From PALSA-894 sp049698215 (GTDB lineage Bacteria > Pseudomonadota > Alphaproteobacteria > Rhizobiales > Xanthobacteraceae): 10,094 bases of DNA. The DNA lies in contig JBAVXH010000009.1 of NCBI GenBank assembly GCA_049698215.1, positions 1 through 10,094 on the forward strand. Reading direction: 5' to 3'. Shown one piece after another: positions 6,599 through 10,094 of the stretch. The notes under the pieces were generated by a model. The model was not told the origin of the DNA, searched no databases, and saw only the letters and a program-made list of their open reading frames with translations. Numbering within the stretch: the stretch's first letter is position 1; every line of letters begins with the position of its first letter. The translations under genes were made by a program, and so were the position numbers.

Positions 6599-7122
6599 TC
6601 CTTCTCGATCAGGTATTCGCGCAAGAGGCCGCGCGCGCGGTGCAGTCGCGCCTTCACGGTCTCGCGCGTCGCGCCGAGGCGGACCGCGATCTCGTCGATG
6701 GTGCGTTCTTCCAGATCGCGCAGCACCACGACTGCGCGGTAGTGCTCGGGCAGCGACTGGATCGCCCGCGCGATATCCATGCGCAGGTCCGGTTCCGGCA
6801 CGCGCGCGAAGTGCTTCTCGACCGCCTCCGCGTCGACCGCAGAAGGAATTCGCGCAAGGCGCATCGCGAGGCGCAGGCAGTAGCGGTTCACGATCCGGAA
6901 CAGCCAGCCCGAGATCGCGCCGACCTGACGCAGCGCGCCGACCTTGCGATAGAGGACGATCAGCGTTTCCTGCACCGCCTCTTCGGCGTCGCTGGTGGTG
7001 CGGCAGGAGCGTCGCGCGTAGCGGCGGATGTCGGTCTGCGCGACACGCAGCAGCGCCTCGATTGCGCCGGCCTCGCCGGATGTCGCGCGCGCGACCAGTT
7101 CGGGCGTCAAGGCATCAGCCAT
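6595..7122 (-). CDS. ECF-type RNA polymerase sigma factor
   Basis: A 175-residue extracytoplasmic-function sigma factor of the RpoE-like two-domain form. Region 2 covers about residues 22-90, with DAEEAVQETLIVLYRKV (core polymerase binding and -10 recognition) and GWLFRIVNRYCL. A variable linker follows. Region 4 covers about 114-170, with IQSLPEHYRAVVVLRDLEE and the helix-turn-helix TIDEIAVRLGATRETVKARLHRARG, which contacts the -35 element. Cys40 and Cys82 are present but make no recognised motif. The gene overlaps its upstream neighbour by 8 bases and its downstream neighbour by 4, so all three are one translationally coupled operon. No zinc-binding or classical transmembrane anti-sigma gene is adjacent; both neighbours are tiny CPAC membrane proteins, the natural candidates for controlling it. 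Its subgroup and target promoters cannot be assigned from the sequence alone. Confidence 0.93.
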   Translation of the reverse strand: MADALTPELVARATSGEAGAIEALLRVAQTDIRRYARRSCRTTSDAEEAVQETLIVLYRKVGALRQVGAISGWLFRIVNRYCLRLAMRLARIPSAVDAEAVEKHFARVPEPDLRMDIARAIQSLPEHYRAVVVLRDLEERTIDEIAVRLGATRETVKARLHRARGLLREYLIEKE

Positions 7123-7342
7123 CCCGCGCCGTCTCCGCCTTCAGCTTGCGTCCGGCCATTGCACAGGCCGGGCAGAAACCGAAGAAGCCGGTCAGCAGCG
7201 TGACGCCGCCGCCCGCCGCGATGATGAGGCCGACCGGCGTGCCCGCCAGTCCCGTTCCGAGAAAGCCGCACAAGCCCATGAGGATGCCCGCGACGACGCG
7301 GGTCGTACGCTCCCAGACGGGAAGGTTCGTTCGGTAGAGCAT
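7115..7342 (-). CDS. DUF2892/YgaP-like small membrane protein with CPAC motif
   Basis: A 75-residue protein and the first gene of the sigma-factor operon. The soluble start LYRTNLPVWERTTR resembles the N-terminal stretch of YgaP-like inner-membrane proteins. Two glycine-rich helices follow (about 16-31 and 35-52), then GFFGFCPACAMAGRKLKAE with Cys57 and Cys60. As I recall the family, typical members have one Cys-Pro pair in this position (GFCPLY), so CxxC is notable. Cys25 lies in the first helix. The frame is open upstream to 7966, but the ATG at 7342 is chosen because AAGGAA stands 7 bases before it and because the longer product has no recognisable extension. The 3' end overlaps the sigma-factor start by 8 bases. 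The role is unknown; redox or metal sensing is a hypothesis based on CxxC and on context. Confidence 0.78.
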   Translation of the reverse strand: MLYRTNLPVWERTTRVVAGILMGLCGFLGTGLAGTPVGLIIAAGGGVTLLTGFFGFCPACAMAGRKLKAETARDG

Positions 7343-7349
7343 CTGCCAC

Positions 7350-7355
7350 TTCCTT
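7350..7355 (-). promoter_or_regulatory. Ribosome binding site fixing the start at 7342
   Basis: On the minus strand AAGGAA stands 7 bases before the ATG whose last-strand base is 7342. It is the only good ribosome site near the beginning of the recognisable protein and argues against the longer open frame that runs up to 7966. Confidence 0.6.
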
Positions 7356-7477
7356 GCTGTTCGAGTGTGATCGCAAAGGCAAGGAGGCGCGTCGCGCCGT
7401 TTTCGGTGCGCGCCGCGGCGGACGATCGCATGACTGACCCGCGCCCGGCGCAGGATCGATCGAATTTCCGTTGGCCG

Positions 7478-7484
7478 CATAATA
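7478..7484. promoter_or_regulatory. AT-rich -10-like element between divergent genes
   Basis: The seven bases CATAATA read as CATAAT on the plus strand and as TATTAT on the minus strand, each five of six matches to the -10 consensus. They sit in the 252-bp gap between the sigma-factor operon and the small secreted-protein gene. No matching -35 was found at 16-18 bases in either direction, so housekeeping use is unproven. The distances to the start codons (about 111 and 136 bases) would imply long leaders. Confidence 0.22.
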
Positions 7485-7509
7485 GTTTGGAATTTGGTGC
7501 GGCAGGTTG

Positions 7510-7534
7510 TCACAGGTAGTTGAGAGGCCTGTGA
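7510..7534. repeat. Inverted repeat TCACAGG-N11-CCTGTGA, possible operator
   Basis: Perfect 7-base arms at 7510-7516 and 7528-7534 are separated by 11 bases. The 25-bp span and the spacing of about two helical turns suit a dimeric regulator, and its place in the divergent gap, 60 bases before the start at 7595, suits control of either side. It could also be a weak RNA hairpin in a leader. The rest of the 7343-7594 gap shows no gene. Confidence 0.35.
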
Positions 7535-7594
7535 TCGCGCCGGCGCGTAGAGCGCGACGCATGGGCGACAGAAACAGAAAAAGGACTGACCCTC

Positions 7595-7852
7595 ATGCGT
7601 TCGATCCTCTCTCGCCTCGCCGTTGCCGGGATGGTTGGCGTGTTCGCCGCAAGCGCGATTGCTCCCGCGTCGGCAGCGACCCGTCAAAAGCGCGCCGCAC
7701 CGGCCCAGCCCGCGGCCTCCGGCGACGTCGTCGGCCTGCCGATCCATCCGGCGTGGTCGCCAGTCCCGGGCGCGGTCTATCAGGCGCCGAACGACTGCTT
7801 CACCGATGAAGGCTACGGCCGCTACACGGCCTGCGACCAAGGCGGACAGTGA
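7595..7852 (+). CDS. Small secreted protein, two-cysteine, unknown function
   Basis: An 85-residue protein with a clear signal peptide (RSILSRLAVAGMVGVFAASA, cleavage near ASA/AT at about residue 28). It leaves a mature chain of roughly 57 residues. The mature part starts with a basic, Ala/Pro-rich stretch (QKRAAPAQPAA) and ends in NDCFTDEGYGRYTACDQGG, where Cys68 and Cys80 probably form a disulfide in the periplasm. Similar short C-terminal motifs occur, from memory, in small exported proteins of rhizobial relatives, but I know of no assigned function. The ATG at 7595 has AAGGA at 7581-7585 with 9-base spacing. The gene is monocistronic: it is divergent from the sigma-factor operon and followed by its own terminator. 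Divergence from an ECF gene makes it a possible target of that sigma factor, without direct evidence. Confidence 0.75.
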   Translation: MRSILSRLAVAGMVGVFAASAIAPASAATRQKRAAPAQPAASGDVVGLPIHPAWSPVPGAVYQAPNDCFTDEGYGRYTACDQGGQ

Positions 7853-7888
7853 CGCTCGCTGTTTACGAAGTCTGGACGCGCATGACCG

Positions 7889-7915
7889 AAGGCGGGCCCA
7901 TCGCGGCCCGCCTTT
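7889..7915 (+). terminator. Rho-independent terminator after the small secreted-protein gene
   Basis: AAGGCGGGCC (7889-7898) and GGCCCGCCTT (7905-7914) form a perfect 10-bp GC-rich stem with a 6-base loop (CATCGC), followed by a short T run. It lies 37 bases after the stop codon at 7852. The T tract is only three bases on the DNA, but the stem is unusually strong for this window. Confidence 0.82.
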
Positions 7916-7999
7916 GTGCTGCGTGAGTGTTGCTCCCGCGCCAAGCTTTCTGTGGCGTCGCTGCAACAGATTAACATGAATCTCAATTTGCGAACGTCA

Positions 8000-8017
8000 C
8001 GCGGCTGAAACGCCGCG
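8000..8017 (+). repeat. Short hairpin CGCGGC-TGAAAC-GCCGCG
   Basis: Six-base perfect arms (8000-8005 and 8012-8017) enclose a 6-base loop in the ilvD leader. There is no T run behind it, so it is not a standard terminator. It may simply be a chance GC palindrome. Confidence 0.3.
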
Positions 8018-8078
8018 ATTTGGCCATACAACTCCACGACATCAGACAGAACGCCAAGCCGCCCAGGGCGCCATGGGT

Positions 8079-8093
8079 CCACAAGCCTTGTGG
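8079..8093. repeat. 15-bp palindrome CCACAAG-C-CTTGTGG, possible operator
   Basis: Perfect 7-base arms around a single central base, 67 bp upstream of the ilvD start. Two mismatched bases further out the symmetry resumes with GG/CC. The compact odd-centred symmetry is typical of operators for small dimeric repressors, but I cannot name the regulator. Confidence 0.35.
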
Positions 8094-8160
8094 TGCCGGG
8101 GCAACTGTTTGGCGTTGCGCGTTGGTTCGCGTGAGTAGGGCCGGGGGGCCCCAAGGTTCG

Positions 8161-9885
8161 ATGGACGCCAAGACGAACATCAAGGCTCGTTTGCCGAGCC
8201 GGCATGTGACTGAAGGTCCCGCCCGGGCGCCGCATCGGTCGTATTATTACGCGATGGGTCTGACCACCGAGCAGATCCACCAGCCGTTCGTCGGCGTCGC
8301 GTCCTGCTGGAACGAAGCCGCTCCCTGCAACATCTCGCTGATGCGCCAGGCGCAGGCGGTGAAGAAGGGCGTCGCGTCCGCGCAGGGCACGCCGCGCGAA
8401 TTCTGCACCATCACGGTCACCGACGGCATCGCGATGGGCCACGCCGGCATGCGCGCCTCGCTGCCGTCGCGCGAGGCCATCGCCGACACCGTCGAGCTGA
8501 CCATGCGCGGCCACGGCTACGATGCCCTCGTCGGGCTCGCTGGCTGCGACAAGTCTCTCCCCGGCATGATGATGGCGATGGTGCGCCTCAACGTGCCATC
8601 GATCTTCATCTATGGCGGCTCGATCCTGCCCGGTAATTTCCGCGGCCAGGTCGTGACCGTGCAGGACATGTTCGAGGCGGTCGGCAAGCATTCGGTCGGC
8701 GACATGTCGGACGAGGATCTCGACGAAATGGAGCAGGTCGCATGCCCGTCCGCGGGTGCCTGCGGCGCCCAGTTCACCGCCAACACGATGGCGACCGTTT
8801 CCGAGGCGATCGGCCTTGCGCTGCCCTATTCGGCCGGGGCGCCGGCGCCTTACGAGATTCGCGACCGGTTCTGCATGGCGGCCGGCGAACAGATCATGGA
8901 TCTGATCAAGCTGAACCTGCGGCCGCGCGACATCGTCACGCGCAAGGCGCTGGAGAACGCCGCTGCGACAGTCGCGGCATCAGGCGGGTCGACCAATGCG
9001 GCGTTGCATCTGCCTGCAATCGCTCACGAATGCGGGATCGAGTTCACGCTGTTTGACGTGGCCGAGGTCTTCAAAAAGACACCGTATATCGCCGATCTGA
9101 AACCGGGCGGCCGTTATGTCGCCAAAGACATGTTTGAAGTAGGCGGCATTCCGCTCCTGATGAAGACGCTGCTCGACCACGGCTTCCTGCATGGCGACTG
9201 CATCACTGTCACGGGGCGCACCATCGCCGAGAACCTGAAGTCCGTGAAGTGGAATCCCAACCAGGACGTCGTGCGTCCGGCCAACGATCCGATCACCGTC
9301 ACCGGTGGCGTCGTGGGCCTCAAGGGGAATCTGGCTCCGGAAGGCGCGATCGTGAAGGTCGCGGGCATGAAGATCCTCAAGTTCACGGGACCTGCGCGCT
9401 GCTTTGACGGTGAGGAAGCTTGTTTCGAAGCCGTGAAGACGCGTGCGTACCGGGAAGGCGACGTGTTCGTCATCCGCTACGAGGGGCCGCGCGGCGGCCC
9501 CGGCATGCGCGAGATGCTGTCCACGACCGCGGCGCTGACCGGGCAAGGGACCGGCGGCAAGGTCGCCCTCATCACCGACGGACGATTTTCCGGCGCGACG
9601 CGCGGCTTCTGCATCGGGCATGTGGGCCCTGAGGCAGCGCTCGGCGGACCGATCGCGCTCCTGAAGGACGGCGACATGATCACGATCGATGCCGTCAACG
9701 GTACGATCGACGTGGCGCTCTCCGACGCCGAACTGGCTGAGCGCAAGAAGAGCTGGAAGCCGCGCGAGACAGATTTCACCTCCGGATATTTGTGGAAGTA
9801 CGCCCAGCAAGTCGGACCCGCCGTCAACGGCGCGATCACGCATCCGGGCGGCAAGGCCGAGAAGATCAGCTATGCGGACGCCTGA
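8161..9885 (+). CDS. ilvD: Dihydroxy-acid dehydratase
   Basis: A cytoplasmic enzyme that dehydrates 2,3-dihydroxy-isovalerate and -methylvalerate to the 2-oxoacids that precede valine, leucine and isoleucine. The 574-residue length fits IlvD. Cysteines at 56 (EAAPCN), 129 (GLAGCDKSLPG) and 201 (SAGACGAQFTANTM) match the three-cysteine pattern of the [2Fe-2S] class. Lys130 beside the second is the carbamylated metal ligand in the family. TDGIAMGH (88-95), GGSTNA (275-280) and TDGRFSG (472-478, with the catalytic Ser477) are also present. The start at 8161 gives the usual N-terminus RSYYYAMGL at residues 26-34; an upstream in-frame ATG at 8020 is rejected. AAGG at 8153-8156 is close to the ATG, with a G-rich run just before it. 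Sugar-acid dehydratases share the fold, but the motifs and length favour IlvD. A secreted-protein gene overlaps its 3' end. Confidence 0.94.
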   Translation: MDAKTNIKARLPSRHVTEGPARAPHRSYYYAMGLTTEQIHQPFVGVASCWNEAAPCNISLMRQAQAVKKGVASAQGTPREFCTITVTDGIAMGHAGMRASLPSREAIADTVELTMRGHGYDALVGLAGCDKSLPGMMMAMVRLNVPSIFIYGGSILPGNFRGQVVTVQDMFEAVGKHSVGDMSDEDLDEMEQVACPSAGACGAQFTANTMATVSEAIGLALPYSAGAPAPYEIRDRFCMAAGEQIMDLIKLNLRPRDIVTRKALENAAATVAASGGSTNAALHLPAIAHECGIEFTLFDVAEVFKKTPYIADLKPGGRYVAKDMFEVGGIPLLMKTLLDHGFLHGDCITVTGRTIAENLKSVKWNPNQDVVRPANDPITVTGGVVGLKGNLAPEGAIVKVAGMKILKFTGPARCFDGEEACFEAVKTRAYREGDVFVIRYEGPRGGPGMREMLSTTAALTGQGTGGKVALITDGRFSGATRGFCIGHVGPEAALGGPIALLKDGDMITIDAVNGTIDVALSDAELAERKKSWKPRETDFTSGYLWKYAQQVGPAVNGAITHPGGKAEKISYADA

Positions 9886-10094
9886 TCGCATCCTCATTGC
9901 GGCGGCGCTCGGACTCTTGTCCGGGTTCTCGCCCGCTTGGGGATTCGAGGGCACGACGCGAAATTCGGATATGGTCGCGCCGGCGCCAGGCGCGGTGCCG
10001 CCGTCCGGGATTACGCGCGCGGTTCAGATCGATGTGCCGCCGCGTCCGCCCGCATCGATTCCACGGCCCACGACTACGGTGCCCGCACCCATCC
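9872..10094 (+). CDS. Proline-rich secreted protein, partial (5' end only)
   Basis: An open frame starts at the ATG at 9872, 14 bases inside the 3' end of ilvD, and runs to the window edge without a stop (74 codons). GAGAAG at 9859-9864 stands 7 bases before the ATG. The N-terminus MRTPDRILIAAALGLLSGF is a convincing signal peptide with cleavage near AWG/F. The following stretch is low-complexity and Pro/Ala/Thr-rich (VAPAPGAVPPSG, DVPPRPPASIPRPTTTVPAP), like a cell-envelope linker. Any functional domain lies beyond the window, so no family can be given. The overlap implies translational coupling to ilvD despite no apparent metabolic link. Confidence 0.65.
   Translation, partial: MRTPDRILIAAALGLLSGFSPAWGFEGTTRNSDMVAPAPGAVPPSGITRAVQIDVPPRPPASIPRPTTTVPAPI

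Larger units (their letters stand above)
7916..8160 (+). promoter_or_regulatory. ilvD upstream region with no gene
   Basis: Between the terminator and ilvD (the whole gene-free gap is 7853-8160) I find no credible gene in either direction. The frame of ilvD stays open back to an ATG at 8020, but that extension is low-complexity and does not look like protein. The region contains an AT-richer patch at 7969-7990, a short hairpin and an odd palindrome, listed separately. No convincing -35/-10 pair and no recognisable leader peptide rich in Leu, Val or Ile was found. Confidence 0.4.

Noticed and set aside
5885..6742. 285-residue plus-strand frame across the end of lpdA and the sigma operon
   Set aside because: Arg/Ala/Asp-dominated low-complexity translation in the wrong frame of lpdA.
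7381..7387. Perfect AAGGAGG on the plus strand
   Set aside because: No start codon at a suitable distance opens a plausible protein; the following frame stops at 7519 and has no protein-like character.
7343..7966. Long minus-strand frame upstream of the CPAC protein, crossing the small secreted-protein gene
   Set aside because: Its sequence is arginine- and histidine-rich shadow coding, it runs through the terminator stem, and a good ribosome site precedes the ATG at 7342.
7916..7980. Possible ilvD promoter near TTTCTG/TAACAT (7948-7977)
   Set aside because: The -35 match is only two of six with an 18-base spacer, too weak to list as a promoter.
8020..8160. Longer ilvD starting at 8020
   Set aside because: The extra 47 residues have no resemblance to IlvD and contain palindromic leader DNA; the ATG at 8161 gives the usual length of 574.
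1..10094. tRNA, rRNA, CRISPR, insertion sequence or phage attachment features
   Set aside because: No cloverleaf-like or rRNA-like stretch, no spaced direct repeats, no transposase or integrase motifs, and no long terminal inverted repeats were seen by reading; a computed scan was not possible.

Overview
The window is GC-rich DNA from an alphaproteobacterium. The best guess is Hyphomicrobiales, near the Bradyrhizobium/Xanthobacter/Pseudolabrys lineages. That rests on a pyruvate dehydrogenase E2 and a lipoamide dehydrogenase of alphaproteobacterial type, a 574-residue [2Fe-2S]-type IlvD, and a Bug-family receptor of the kind expanded in these bacteria. The placement is inferred from protein character, not from a database search.

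Layout. (1) 2-838: 3' end of pdhC (E2 of pyruvate dehydrogenase), plus strand. (2) 848-2449: two tandem paralogous periplasmic binding proteins of the ModA-like fold, minus strand, convergent with pdhC. (3) 2450-2537: short divergent promoter region. (4) 2538-4841: plus-strand genes for a Tat-type tripartite-tricarboxylate (Bug/TctC) receptor, a six-helix membrane protein 5 bp behind it, and an unrecognised secreted cysteine-containing protein. (5) 4968-6389: lpdA (E3), which serves the same complex as pdhC. (6) 6365-7342, minus strand: an overlapping three-gene operon in which an ECF sigma factor lies between two tiny two-helix membrane proteins, each with a CPAC motif just after the second helix. 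(7) 7595-7852: a divergent gene for a small secreted protein, closed by a clear intrinsic terminator. (8) 8161-9885: ilvD with a roughly 250-bp leader. (9) 9872 to the end: the start of a proline-rich secreted protein translationally overlapped with ilvD.

How the genes fit. pdhC and lpdA are two subunits of one complex, here separated by about 4.1 kb. That gap holds solute receptors with no transporter, which looks like an accessory insertion into a core metabolic locus. None of the three receptors has a permease or ATPase in the window. The most distinctive unit is the CPAC-sigma-CPAC operon. No canonical anti-sigma factor is adjacent on either side, so the small cysteine-bearing membrane proteins are candidates for the sensing or anti-sigma role; this is a hypothesis. 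No tRNA, rRNA, CRISPR array, insertion sequence or integrase was seen.
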